The translations under genes and the position numbers were made by a program. A DNA stretch of 64,000 bases. It comes from CAKZML01 sp963823435. GTDB taxonomy: Bacteria; Pseudomonadota; Gammaproteobacteria; Steroidobacterales; BM003. Where the stretch lies: the NCBI GenBank assembly GCA_963823435.1, contig CAWGLN010000002.1:363078-427077 (forward strand), given 5' to 3'. Below, piece by piece: positions 46,033 through 55,952 of this stretch. Numbering within the stretch: position 1 is the first letter of the stretch; the number at the start of each line of letters is the position of its first letter. The notes under the pieces were generated by a model. It made no database searches. It was not told the origin of the DNA and saw only the letters and a list, made by a program, of their open reading frames with translations.

Positions 46033-48684
46033 TACCAACTGCAGTCTTGGCCGGCTATCCTTGTTGAAGCGTGCAAAGGACTTAACCGACTCCGGCCTGG
46101 CAATGTAATAGCCCTGGGCGTAATGCACCCCCAGGGTTGCAAGCATGTCCATCACGACCTTGCTCTCAACCCGCTCGGCGATGGTCTTGATACCCATGGC
46201 TACACCCACGCGTGTGATGGCGTCGACCATACTCTGGTCGATGGTGCAGTCGGCCACGTTGGTAATGAAATGACCGTCAATCTTCAGGTAATCCACCGGC
46301 AGGTCTCTCAAATAGGTAAATGAGGACAAGCCGCTACCAAAATCATCCAGCGAAAACGTGCAGCCCAGGGCCTTCAGCTTGTGCATAAAACTGGCCACGT
46401 TGGCCAGGTTGGCGATGGCCGCAGTCTCCGTGATTTCAAAACACAAGGCGCCCTTGGGCAGGTTGTGCGCGGCCAGTTCCTGCACCAGGTCGTCCAGGAA
46501 CGCAGGATCATTCAAGGTTGTACCGGACAGGTTGATGGCCAGGCTATAACCGGGTTGCTCACCATGCCGGTCCAGATTGGCCAGCTTGGACAAGGCCGTA
46601 CGAACGACCCAGCGATCCAGCATGGGCATCAGGTTGTAGCGCTCGGCGGCCGGAATAAAGGCGCCCGGTTCAATCACCTCTCCATCCTCGCCGCGCATCC
46701 TCAGCAGTAACTCGTAGTGACCGCGGCGATCCTTGTTCTCGCCTATCGGTACGATGGGCTGGTAATACAACTCGAAGCGATCTTCCTCGAGTGCGTCATT
46801 AATCCGGCTTACCCAGTGCATCTCCTGCAGGCGATCGCCGGCGCCACTAGCGTCCGATGCCGAGCCATAGACGTGTATACGATTGCGCCCCGATTCCTTG
46901 GCGGCAAAGCAGGCCACGTCGGCCGCACTCAGGGCCACGGCCGGACCCGGCGTCAGGTGATCCAGTTCAACCACGCCGATGCTGGCCGCCACATTCAGGC
47001 ACTTTCCTTCCCAACTGAAGCGCAGACTCTTGATGGACTTGCGCAGGCCTTCCGCTACGAGCACCGCCTGCTCCAGTGTGCAGCCATGCAGCAGGATGCC
47101 AAACTCATCGCCTCCCAACCTGGCCAGGACATCGTCGCTGCGTACCGCGGTCTTGATCTGGCTGGTCACTTTCTTTAACAACTCGTCCCCGGCCGCATGA
47201 CCAAACATGTCATTGGCCAATTTGAACTGATCCAGGTCCAGGTACAGTAACGCGTGACACAAGCCCGGCGTTTCGTGGGCGATCTTGATGGCGTCGGCCA
47301 GTCGGTGCTGGAATTCGTGCCGGTTCAACAGCATGGTCAGCTGATCATGGCTCGCCTGGTAACTCAGTTGCCGGCGTAAACCATCGTCCAGGGAGATATC
47401 CCTGAACACCATGACCGCTCCAACCATTCCTCCTTCACGGTCACGTATCGGTGAAGCGGATTCGAAAGAGGCCACCGGATCGCCGGCTTTGCTTAAGACC
47501 ATCCCCTGCAGCGATATACCCAGCGGACGGCCCTCCCGGAGACAGCGAACCAGGGGTGACTCGAGGATCTGGGCGCTGTCCTGATGCACGACCTGGAAAA
47601 TTTCGGAAGCCAGCCGTCCTTTGACGGCACGTAATTCCCAGCCTGTAATGTGCTCCGCGGCCGGGTTCATGTAATCCACCTTGCCATCGGCATCCGCGGT
47701 AACCACCGCATCGGCGATGGACCGCAGGGTCACCAGGGCGCGTTCTCGTTCCTTCAAGGCTGCCATCTCGGCCCGCTTGCGCTCGGTAACATCCCTTACC
47801 GTACCCTCGTAGGAAACGACACGGCCGCGGTGATCCTTCACTGTCCGTGCATTTTCTATAACGACGCGAATGGTCCCGTCACGCGATCGAATCTTGTACT
47901 CGTAGTTCCTGACAACGCCCTTGCGCTTGAGCAACCGGAACAACAGTTGACGTTCCTCCGGGACCACGTACAACTCTTCCAGTACCGGGAACTTCTTCAG
48001 TTCTTTAAGAGAACTGAAACCGAGCATTTTTACCAGTGCCGGATTGGCCGAGATCAGTTCTCCGTCCACCGAGGTCTGGTACACACCGTCCACCACGTTC
48101 TCGAACAGTCCCCGGTAGCGGCTCTCACTCTCCCGCAGGGCGCGCTCGGCATCCTTGCGCTGGGTGATGTCCCGGATCCCGACCACGTACATGGCCCGTG
48201 AACCCAGGGCCGCCTCACTGACAGAAATCTCGATAGGGAACAGGGAACCATCGGCATGTACGGCCAGGCTCTCCTGGGCAGCCAGGTCGGCGTGCGTGCA
48301 GGTGACGGTGGCCGAAAGGCCGTCCAGGAACATGTCGATAGGCATATCCCCGGCCGGCGGTATGAGAATAGACAAGGGACGCCCCAGCACATCGTTCACC
48401 GCGTAGCCGAACATCCTCTCCCCGGTGGAGTTGAAACTCTCTATGGCACCGAAGTGATCCACGGTCAGGACGGTATCCTTCACGTGGTCGACAATCAGTT
48501 CCAGCAGGGTTCGATTTCCGTCACTTTGCGCGCGGGTCTGCTCAATTTCGCCACGCGCCTGGGTGGAGGACTGCTCGAGCTTGGAGTAGGAACGACTCAC
48601 CTGGGACAGTAGTTTGTCCAGGTCCGGGCGGTCGCCATCGGGCCCGGTTGAAAGGTCCAACTGGTGTTTGAGTAACTCGTGCAT
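46009..48684 (-). CDS. Triple-PAS GGDEF-EAL cyclic-di-GMP protein
   Basis: 891 residues, no membrane helix seen. Coiled N-terminus (~20-55), three PAS domains (~60-180, 185-300, 310-430), GGDEF domain with intact RLGGDEFGIL, and EAL domain with YELLLRMRG (ELL in place of EAL), INLSGTTLND, DDFGSGLSSF and DYLKIDG. The site motifs allow both synthase and phosphodiesterase activity, so net activity cannot be called. The final residues VGEPPIYS are encoded inside repeat E3; the authentic end may be about eight codons earlier. Confidence 0.93.
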   Translation of the reverse strand: MHELLKHQLDLSTGPDGDRPDLDKLLSQVSRSYSKLEQSSTQARGEIEQTRAQSDGNRTLLELIVDHVKDTVLTVDHFGAIESFNSTGERMFGYAVNDVLGRPLSILIPPAGDMPIDMFLDGLSATVTCTHADLAAQESLAVHADGSLFPIEISVSEAALGSRAMYVVGIRDITQRKDAERALRESESRYRGLFENVVDGVYQTSVDGELISANPALVKMLGFSSLKELKKFPVLEELYVVPEERQLLFRLLKRKGVVRNYEYKIRSRDGTIRVVIENARTVKDHRGRVVSYEGTVRDVTERKRAEMAALKERERALVTLRSIADAVVTADADGKVDYMNPAAEHITGWELRAVKGRLASEIFQVVHQDSAQILESPLVRCLREGRPLGISLQGMVLSKAGDPVASFESASPIRDREGGMVGAVMVFRDISLDDGLRRQLSYQASHDQLTMLLNRHEFQHRLADAIKIAHETPGLCHALLYLDLDQFKLANDMFGHAAGDELLKKVTSQIKTAVRSDDVLARLGGDEFGILLHGCTLEQAVLVAEGLRKSIKSLRFSWEGKCLNVAASIGVVELDHLTPGPAVALSAADVACFAAKESGRNRIHVYGSASDASGAGDRLQEMHWVSRINDALEEDRFELYYQPIVPIGENKDRRGHYELLLRMRGEDGEVIEPGAFIPAAERYNLMPMLDRWVVRTALSKLANLDRHGEQPGYSLAINLSGTTLNDPAFLDDLVQELAAHNLPKGALCFEITETAAIANLANVASFMHKLKALGCTFSLDDFGSGLSSFTYLRDLPVDYLKIDGHFITNVADCTIDQSMVDAITRVGVAMGIKTIAERVESKVVMDMLATLGVHYAQGYYIARPESVKSFARFNKDSRPRLQLVGEPPIYS

Positions 48685-48990
48685 TCCCCATCGCCTTCGA
48701 ATCGTTAGTGTAGGGACCGTCCTATGCCTACCAGTGCCGTCCCCTGGCTATCCTCTTATGTGAAAGTCTAGGCCCCGACACCAAACGGAAGCGTGATGCA
48801 GATAGCGAATTTGAAAAAATGGGAAATTCCTCCCATATTCGTTAATTCACATTATATTTCAATGTATTACGATATTTTATTAATGTTTTACTTTTAATTA
48901 TGCGCTCAAAAGAATGATCTTAAGGGCAAGCCAATACGACATCGGGCGACCCATTGGTCGCCCGATGTTTGCTGCTCACACGAGCCAACG
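48685..48990. promoter_or_regulatory. AT-rich leader region of the GGDEF-EAL gene
   Basis: About 300 bp without a gene. Much more AT-rich than its neighbours at 48810-48910. Contains the inverted repeat ATGGGA-aattcc-TCCCAT (48819-48836), a possible operator, inferred only. Confidence 0.4.
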
Positions 48991-48994
48991 TTAC

Positions 48995-49312
48995 TGATTC
49001 CGCGCCTGGCAGATTGCGGGCGAGCAGGTTCAGAGACGGGTTCAAGGCGCCCGTCGTCAGGGTGCACCCTGTACACCAGCCAAAACAGTGCGTAAAACGC
49101 ACCCTGCCCCGTACCGATTGACCCGATAACGTAGATGCTGAGTGTTTTGGATCAGTAGGGTGCACTCCGCGCACCGTCCAAAACGGTGCGTAAAACGCAC
49201 CCTGCCCCGTACCGATTGACCCGATAACGTAGATGCTGAGTGTTTTGGATCAGTAGGGTGCACTCCGTGCACCGTCCCTGGCAGCAAGCTGCGAACTCAC
49301 GAAATAATCAGA
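48995..49312. repeat. Decayed repeat G with 98-bp tandem duplication
   Basis: The edges resemble the inverted-repeat family (GCCTGGCAGATTGCGGGCGAGC at left, GCAAGCTGCGAACTCACG and AATCAGAGG at right). The interior has GTAGGGTGCA-type palindromes in a tandem pair of 98-bp units starting at 49088 and 49186, each with GTGCGTAAAACGCACC and GATTGACCCGATAACG. Non-coding. Confidence 0.75.
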
Positions 49313-49320
49313 GGATGCCA

Positions 49321-49481
49321 GGGAGCCTCTGATTTATTCTGGGCTTAGCAGATTGGGAGCCAAAAGAGCCAGATTCAAGGCGCCAATTGCACGGAATAGC
49401 CCGCTATTGCGAAGGTTGGCAACGCAGAAGCTGGATTTCTTGGACCCAAGATGCAAGTCCATGAATAGAACAGAGGCTCCC
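49321..49481. repeat. Dispersed inverted repeat, copy F
   Basis: 161 bp. Perfect 11-bp ends GGGAGCCTCTG ... CAGAGGCTCCC, with further pairing through most of both arms and a central hairpin AATAGC-cc-GCTATT. The base right after it is the typA stop codon (antisense TGA then GGGAGCC). Confidence 0.95.
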
Positions 49482-51305
49482 TCAGTCCTGCGGAGCCTTT
49501 CTGGATTCACGCTTGCGTTCGTTTTCCGTCAGGTGACGCTTGCGCAGACGAATATGGTGGGGTGTGATTTCCACCAGCTCGCCATCCTCGATGAACTCCA
49601 TGGCCTGCTCCAGCGAGAAGCGCACAGGCGGCGTCAGGATCAGTGCTTCATCCTTGCCCGCGGCCCGGATATTGTTCAACTGCTTGCCCTTCAGCGGATT
49701 TACGGTCAGGTCGTTATCACGGCTGTGCAGACCCACGATCTGACCCTCGTAGATTTCATCACCCGGGGAGACGAACAACTTGCCCCGGTCCTGCAGCGTG
49801 AACAGCGCATAGGCCAGCACCTTGCCCCGCCCGTTGGATATCAGCACACCGCTGGCACGCCCGGCGACACCCCGGTTCCTGACCGGACCGTAATGATCGA
49901 ACACGTGGTGCATCAGACCTGTGCCAGAGGTCAGGGTACGGAACTCGGTCTGGAATCCGATCAGCCCACGCGAGGGAATCACGTAGTCCAGGCGCACCCT
50001 GCCCTTGCCATCGGGCATCATGTTTTCCAGGTCGCCCCCACGGGCGCCCAGGGCCTCCATTACCGCACCCTGGCCCGAATCTTCCATGTCCACGGTGAGC
50101 ATCTCAAACGGCTCCTGGCGCTCGCCGTTGACTTCCTTGTACACGACCTGGGGACGCGACACGGCCACTTCGTAGCCTTCCCGCCGCATGGTCTCAAGCA
50201 AGATGGCCAGGTGCAGCTCACCACGACCCGACACCGTGAAACGGTCAGCGTTCGCGGTATCCTCAACTCGCAGGGCCACGTTATGCATGGCCTCACGCAT
50301 CAGGCGTTCACGCAGCTGGCGGCTGGTGACGAACTTGCCGTCCTGGCCCACAAACGGCGACGTATTGGCCTCGAAACCCATGCTGATCGTGGGTTCATCC
50401 ACGGTCAGGGCCGGCAACGCCTCAGGCTTGCTTACGTCACACAGGGTGTCGGAAATCTCCGGATGCTCGATGCCCGCAATGGCGATAATGTCGCCGGCCT
50501 GCGCGCTATCCACCTCTACCCGGTCCAGGCCGAGGAAGCCAAATATCTGGCCGATCTTCTCATTGCGCTTGCGACCGGCGCGATCAATCACGGTAACTGC
50601 CTGGTTACGACGCACCATGCCCCGTGCGATACGTCCCACACCGATCGCGCCGACATAGGATGAGTAGGCCAGGGAACTGAGCTGCATCTGGAACGGACCG
50701 TCCAGGTCTACCGGTGGCGGCGGACAGTGCTCAATGATGGCATTGAACAGGATATCCATATTCGGCTGCATGTCATCCGCAGAAATACCGGACTGGCCCA
50801 TCAGGGCCGAGGTATAAATGACGGGGAAATCCAGCTGTTCCTCGGTGGCGCCCAGGCGATCAAACAGATCAAAGGTCTGGTCGAGCACCCAGTTCGGCCG
50901 GGCGCCGTCCCGGTCAATCTTGTTAATCACCACGATGGGTTTCAGACCGTGTGAAAAGGCTTTCTGGGTCACAAAGCGAGTCTGCGGCATGGGTCCGTCC
51001 ACCGCGTCCACCAGCAGCAGAACAGAATCCACCATGGACAGCACCCGCTCCACCTCACCGCCGAAGTCGGCGTGCCCGGGAGTATCCACGATATTGATAC
51101 GGAAATCTTTCCAGCGTATGGCGGTGTTCTTGGACAGGATGGTAATACCGCGCTCACGCTCCAGGTCATTGGAGTCCATCATCCGGTCTGGCATGACCTT
51201 GCGTTCATCCATGGTGCCCGACTGCCTGAGCAATTGGTCCACCAGGGTGGTCTTGCCATGGTCAACATGGGCGATAATGGCGATATTACGAAGCTTTTCG
51301 ATCAT
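49482..51305 (-). CDS. typA: TypA/BipA ribosome-associated GTPase
   Basis: 607 residues, family length, unbroken. Translational GTPase needed for growth at low temperature or stress and for 50S maturation. G1 AHVDHGKTTLVDQL, G2 RERGITILSKNTA, G3 DTPGHADFGGEVE, G4 NKIDRDGARP; then domain II, III/V (GRGELHLAILLETMRREGYEVAVSRP) and the BipA-specific C-terminal domain. Stop codon abuts repeat F. Confidence 0.97.
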   Translation of the reverse strand: MIEKLRNIAIIAHVDHGKTTLVDQLLRQSGTMDERKVMPDRMMDSNDLERERGITILSKNTAIRWKDFRINIVDTPGHADFGGEVERVLSMVDSVLLLVDAVDGPMPQTRFVTQKAFSHGLKPIVVINKIDRDGARPNWVLDQTFDLFDRLGATEEQLDFPVIYTSALMGQSGISADDMQPNMDILFNAIIEHCPPPPVDLDGPFQMQLSSLAYSSYVGAIGVGRIARGMVRRNQAVTVIDRAGRKRNEKIGQIFGFLGLDRVEVDSAQAGDIIAIAGIEHPEISDTLCDVSKPEALPALTVDEPTISMGFEANTSPFVGQDGKFVTSRQLRERLMREAMHNVALRVEDTANADRFTVSGRGELHLAILLETMRREGYEVAVSRPQVVYKEVNGERQEPFEMLTVDMEDSGQGAVMEALGARGGDLENMMPDGKGRVRLDYVIPSRGLIGFQTEFRTLTSGTGLMHHVFDHYGPVRNRGVAGRASGVLISNGRGKVLAYALFTLQDRGKLFVSPGDEIYEGQIVGLHSRDNDLTVNPLKGKQLNNIRAAGKDEALILTPPVRFSLEQAMEFIEDGELVEITPHHIRLRKRHLTENERKRESRKAPQD

Positions 51306-51697
51306 GAACTGGAATCCGGAAACGGCGTGAGGGGTTTGTGCGGCGCGGCATTGTATCCGATATCAGTCACGATTACCTGTAAATGGGGAAATCCGCTTCC
51401 CCGGGGCCTGCCCCGACCTCAGCCCGCATCGCCGGGACGCGCCGATCGGGGCGGGTGTGAAACTCACCCGTTCTTCGGAACCTGTGATGGACGTGGCCAA
51501 CTGCCAAACGGGCCCCCCCGGACTGTCTGTCACCGGCCGTCAGACCGTGGCAGTCTTGCAGGGTGCACCTCGTGCGCCAAACTGGCTGGTCGGCCTGCTC
51601 AAGCATTGTAGGGTGCACTTCGTGCACCAATGTGGTGGTGCGCAGAATGCCCCTGCAGTGACTGGCTCTGCCCGGTGCGTGAAACGCACCCTACCGA
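51306..51697. other. typA-adh fragment spacer with split GTAGGGTGCA element
   Basis: 392 bp without a gene. Contains CAGGGTGCACCTCGTGCGCC, GTAGGGTGCACTTCGTGCACC (51608) and GGTGCGTGAAACGCACCCTAC (ending 51694): the two halves of the nested palindrome separated by about 45 bp of unrelated sequence. Confidence 0.6.
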
Positions 51698-52111
51698 CTA
51701 GCTCATTCCCGGCACGAGCACCGCGGCGCCGCTGAACCGGCCGTGGCGCAGGTCATCCAGGGCCTGGTTGGCCTGCTCCAGCGGGTAGGCAATCGGGCGC
51801 GTGGTCACCGGAATACGTGGCGCCAGCGACAGGAACTCCACAGCATCTGCCCGGGTAAGATTCGCCACCGAGCGCAGGACCCGCTCATCCCAGAGTACGG
51901 AGTAAGGGAAAGCGGGGATGTCACTCATATGGATGCCGCCACAGACCACCGTGCCACCCCTTGCAGTCGCGCCCAGGGCCGTAGGAACCAGGGAACCCAC
52001 GGGGGCAAATATTAGCGCCGCATCCAGGGCTATCGGGGGCGGACCTGCCGAAGAACCGGCCCAAACAGCCCCCAGCTCCCTGGCGAAAGCCTGTGCGCCG
52101 GTATCACCCTT
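51698..52111 (-). pseudogene. 3' fragment of the zinc alcohol dehydrogenase gene
   Basis: Encodes only the last ~135 residues of the enzyme that is complete at 57717-58716 (GAQAFARELGAVWAGSSAGPPP ... GGTVVCGGIHMSDIPAFPYSVLWDE ... VLVPGMS). Homology stops abruptly near 52111, inside the coding sequence, where polysaccharide-island DNA begins. No start, zinc or NAD-binding parts, so not functional. About 95% identical to the other copy, with the differences clustered toward the island side. Confidence 0.85.
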
Positions 52112-52188
52112 GATGCCAATCTGTCTAGGTTGTGACAATCGCTATAAGTCACTTACTGACCCCAACACCTGTTCTTCCGCTAAGCCTA

Positions 52189-53119
52189 TTATGACATTCG
52201 CAATATGCCGAATTTAACAAAATCTGACAGCTCGGACAGCAGAATCTGCTTGCGCCAGTAATTGTATTTAAGAAGAAAATAAGCGCAGTGCCTTTTATCC
52301 TGAAAAGAGATTGGTGAAGCGAAACACTGCCAGGTGAGAACTCGTAGGCAGCTCTCCAGCTTTGCATGACCAGTTTTCTTTTTGACGGATCCCAGAATTT
52401 GCGCAGTGTTTCCGAATCGTTCATATCCCAAAAACTGACTGCATATTCTTCATGCCGGCGGCAATTAAACAAGTGCTCCTGAATTTCAGACGAATTTGCC
52501 ATACAGAGTCATTTCTGCAATCAAGTTTATATCCGCCGATACAAAAGCTTGCATCCTCGCGGATTGCGCCAATGCCTCACGCCGAATTAATCCGTACATC
52601 AAATTCTGCAAACCGATATTCTCCAAGCAAGTGATAAAGCGCTCGGTAGGACTATCCTGCAGTAAGCAAAGGTTGTCGTCGTATTTACGAACAAAACGAC
52701 CCTCTGCGTCGATAATGCAGGATTTGCCATAAGCCAGAACAACTTCCGGATTTGCATCCAGGACCTCTACACACTTTTCAATCAGTTTGGGTTCGATCGT
52801 ATCATCGGCGTTTTGCCAGCGAAAATATTCGGACTTTCCTGGTTTGAAACAAACCTCATAGTTTCCTAGCCGCTCCGATATTCTTTCTCGTTTCGGAAAT
52901 ATATGATTCGCGAATCCCTGTCAGCCCACGATCGGCAAATTTCCTCGGTTCTCGTCGGTGGAAGCGTTATCCGCAATGTAGAGCGTATAATCCTGAAAGG
53001 TCTGCCTAGAAATAGACTCCAGCGCGTCCTCAATGTACCTTTCACCATTGTAAACCGGCATGCCAATACTGACGCGAGCACTGGCTTGGCGTCCGCAAAT
53101 TAGAAGTTGATTCTGTCAT
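52189..53119 (-). CDS. Family 2 glycosyltransferase (several frame breaks)
   Basis: Corrected for single-base breaks near 53075, 52945 and 52500 and a later one near 52250-52440, the reading is ~300 residues: MTESTSNLRTPS, ARVSIGMPVYNGERYIEDAL, SISRQTFQDYTLYIADNASTDE (GT2 donor-binding Asp), YFRWQNADDTIEPKLIEKC (DxD region), VLAYGKSCIIDAEGRFV. C-terminus in yet another frame (YFLLKYNYWRKQILLSEL). Adds a sugar to a surface glycan, substrate unknown. AT-richer than the flanks. Confidence 0.75.
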
Positions 53120-53316
53120 ATACTCTTCAAGACTTTATTAGATGAGACCGTGAATTTTCAAGCGATCTTTGGCCGACAATTGAACTATTGATTAGCCTGC
53201 ACTATATGCTTATCAACGACATTAGGAATGACAACATAGTCACATAATTTAAAAATCGAAGGTAGCGTTCTCGCAGAAATGGCGTTCAATTGACCCATCA
53301 GGAGATACCGGGTGCA

Positions 53317-54717
53317 TTATTGCTTACTTGGCTTTGCTACCATTTGGCCCATTCTACGGTATTGATCTTCTACCAATTCGGCGTACCTGGCGGAATTATC
53401 GGAGATTTCCTTCGCCACCGTTTCCCGATGATTGACCAGATCCCCGAACAAGCATTTCAGATCGTCCAACTGGAAGGCATCAATTTTACGTACGAACTGA
53501 CCCTGCCCCATCTCCTCGGCCAACCTAATGAATTTACTATGATGCGCGAGAGCGATTGCCGGAACTTTTGATAGAAATGAAAACAACAAACCGTGGAATC
53601 GACAAGCAATTACGTAGTCGCATTGCGAAAGATGGCGGAAGACATCATTGTAGTCTTTAATTGCAGGCCGGAAGATGTGAGACTCCAAAGCTCGCCCATG
53701 AACTAGCCTGTCTAGGATATCGTCGATGGTCAAGTTATCCATCAACAGTTCGTTCGGGATAAATCGCAGAGCATATCCCTCTTCGAGTAACCAATCGCAG
53801 AACTCGGCCATCTTGGCCACATATTTTTTATATTCGCCGGAATCCGAAATGTTCCAACGGGTCGCAATAGGCTATCGGATTGATGCCGACGACGGTTTCT
53901 GTCTTCGCATAGCTACCGAGACCTAGAACAGCCTCGGTTTTCATCGAAAATGCCATATCCGGAACAAGTTCTACAGTTCTTCAGCCCCCATGAGGAGACC
54001 AACGAAAGAGTTCCTTGGTCACGGACTGATTTGTAGTGCGCTAGTCGGAGTGCAGTCGCGCAAAAAAAACGCGTCCACCAACTTTCTGTTTCTCCGGCGC
54101 CCACGCTCAAGAACGCGATCTTACAGCCGCTAACTCGGGCCAGTAGACACCATCGAAACAATCCAAAGGGATATCGCCAGGGGCGACCCCATTCCTCGTT
54201 CAACTGTCCCGACCCGGACATCACCATCAGATCCAATGTGAGGACCGTACGGAAAACGTCAAGCGAAAATCTTAATTCACGGACAACGGTGATCGATACG
54301 ATAACGCATCGCTGCGCCAACTTAGCCGATGCATAGAGAATTCGCGAAGACTTTATCCAACCCAAGCCTTTCTGACTGATAGAAATTGCATCCGACTTCG
54401 ACTGAGATTGCCCCTCCGAATCACTCGATTCGACTTCTTCTTGGACGTACAGAGATTCCGAATTCTTTATGAACACGCGAAATATCGAATAGGCTTGTAT
54501 TCGATGCCGCATTTCGACGTTTTGGGGTTGCTCAACAAATAGCGACGACTTCGACATTCCGAACATGTCTTCGTATTCCCTCGATCGTCGCGTCGGCGAC
54601 AGCGGCGTCTCCCATGTTCTCAAACCCAAAGGTCCCAAATACGCCTACTCGAGTTCTTCGGCGGGCTTCTGTCAACACAGTCGTTAATTCCTCTGCTTTA
54701 TCCAAAAAGCATGGCAA
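53317..54717 (-). CDS. Polysaccharide pyruvyl transferase family protein (frameshifted)
   Basis: Three frames combine to ~460 residues. N-terminus RVGVFGTFGFENMGDAAVADATIEGI, middle DLMVMSGSGQLNEEWGRPW, YPFGLFRWCLLARVSGCKIAFLSVGAGETESWW and LAHYKSVRDQG; C-terminus QCDYVIACRFHGLLFSFLSKVPAIALAHHSKFI. These are hallmarks of the CsaB/WcaK pyruvyltransferase superfamily, which ketalates sugars of exopolysaccharide or cell-wall polymers with PEP. Divergent from the next glycosyltransferase. Confidence 0.8.
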
Positions 54718-54968
54718 CCCGAGTTTTTAGGGCCGCATTAAGGTAAATCTCACTCTACGTCATCGCAACCAATAAAACTGTGACTCAAGTTAGAGAGTAT
54801 AAACTTACGGACCGGTATAAATTTAGCTGGGAATTCCATACAATAGGTAATAGATTCAGCGGCAACGTCCGCCGCACGATCGGAAGACTGGAATGCCCAC
54901 CAAAGCTAACCGATTATTAATTATACAGCAGCTATTGGCCTTTCACTCGTGAGCACAACGGATAACAA
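54718..54968. promoter_or_regulatory. Divergent promoter region in the polysaccharide island
   Basis: 251-bp AT-rich spacer between divergently transcribed glycan genes. No gene seen; promoters for both directions are presumed here, but I cannot single out boxes with confidence. Confidence 0.4.
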
Positions 54969-55872
54969 ATGCAAAGTCCCGACTCTGACCTGGTAAGCGT
55001 TGTTATCCCCATCTACAATGCCGAAGCATATCTGCAGGAAACTCTCGACAGTATTCTCGCTCAAACCTATCCAGATATAGAAGTAGTTGCCGTCGATGAT
55101 GGTTCTACCGACCGTTCGTTGAATATCCTGGCGCAATATCCGCGGAACCTTGTCATCGTTAAGCAGGCGAATAGTGGTCCGGCCGCAGCGAGAAACCGCG
55201 GCGTACGGGAAGCCAGTGGCCGTTGGATAGCCTTTCTTGATGCCGACGATCTTTGGCGCGAGGATAAGATAGAAAAGCAGGTGAAGATTTGCCGAAACTA
55301 CAAGTGGTCCTACACCGACGCTGTCTTCATTGGTGGTGTCAACAATGGCAGACGAGACAGCGAGTTTACCTCAAAGTATCAGGGCGATATTCTCGAGCAG
55401 TTGGTACAAAGTAATTTCGTTGGCACCTCGTCGCTTCTAATTGATCGTCAGACGTTTCTCAGTTCAGGGGGCTTCAACGAGCAACTTAAGGCGATCGAGG
55501 ATTGGGAGTTGTGGATCCGCATCGCCAGCCAACACGCAATCGGATACCTTGATGAACCGCTGCTAGGCTACCGTGTCCATGTTAACTCTGCCTCACGCAA
55601 CAGCCGACGTACTTTGCCGAGCCACCTAAGAGTAATCAATCAGGCATTCGCGCCAGGCGGTCCGGCTGAGAAGCTAATACATCTCAAGTCGAATGCATTG
55701 GGTAACTCGTGCAGCACTTGCTCTCACATCGCCGAAGAGGAACTAGATTACGGGTTCGCATTACAGTGGGCATTCCTGGCCGGTCTGTTATAATCCTTCG
55801 GAGCTATCTCGCTGGAAACATATGACCAAGGCTATTGTAAAATATGGCCTTTCTTTGGTCGGCCGCAGGTAG
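54969..55872 (+). CDS. Family 2 glycosyltransferase (one frame break)
   Basis: About 300 residues. LVSVVIPIYNAEAYLQETLDSILAQTYPDIEVVAVDDGSTDRS is a classic GT2 start (VDDGS binds the nucleotide-sugar), followed by NSGPAAARNRGVREASGRWIAFLDADDLW (DADD metal site) and the acceptor domain ending WELWIRIA. The frame breaks near 55786 in CTGTTATAA; dropping one T continues to YNPSELSRWKHMTKAIVKY and TAG at 55872. Likely part of O-antigen or exopolysaccharide assembly. Confidence 0.88.
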
Positions 55873-55952
55873 AACATCTTTGTCAGCGATGGTTAGGATT
55901 GTAAGAATGTACCTGTCGAAATGCTGCTGACAGCATCGCAACGTGCTGGACT

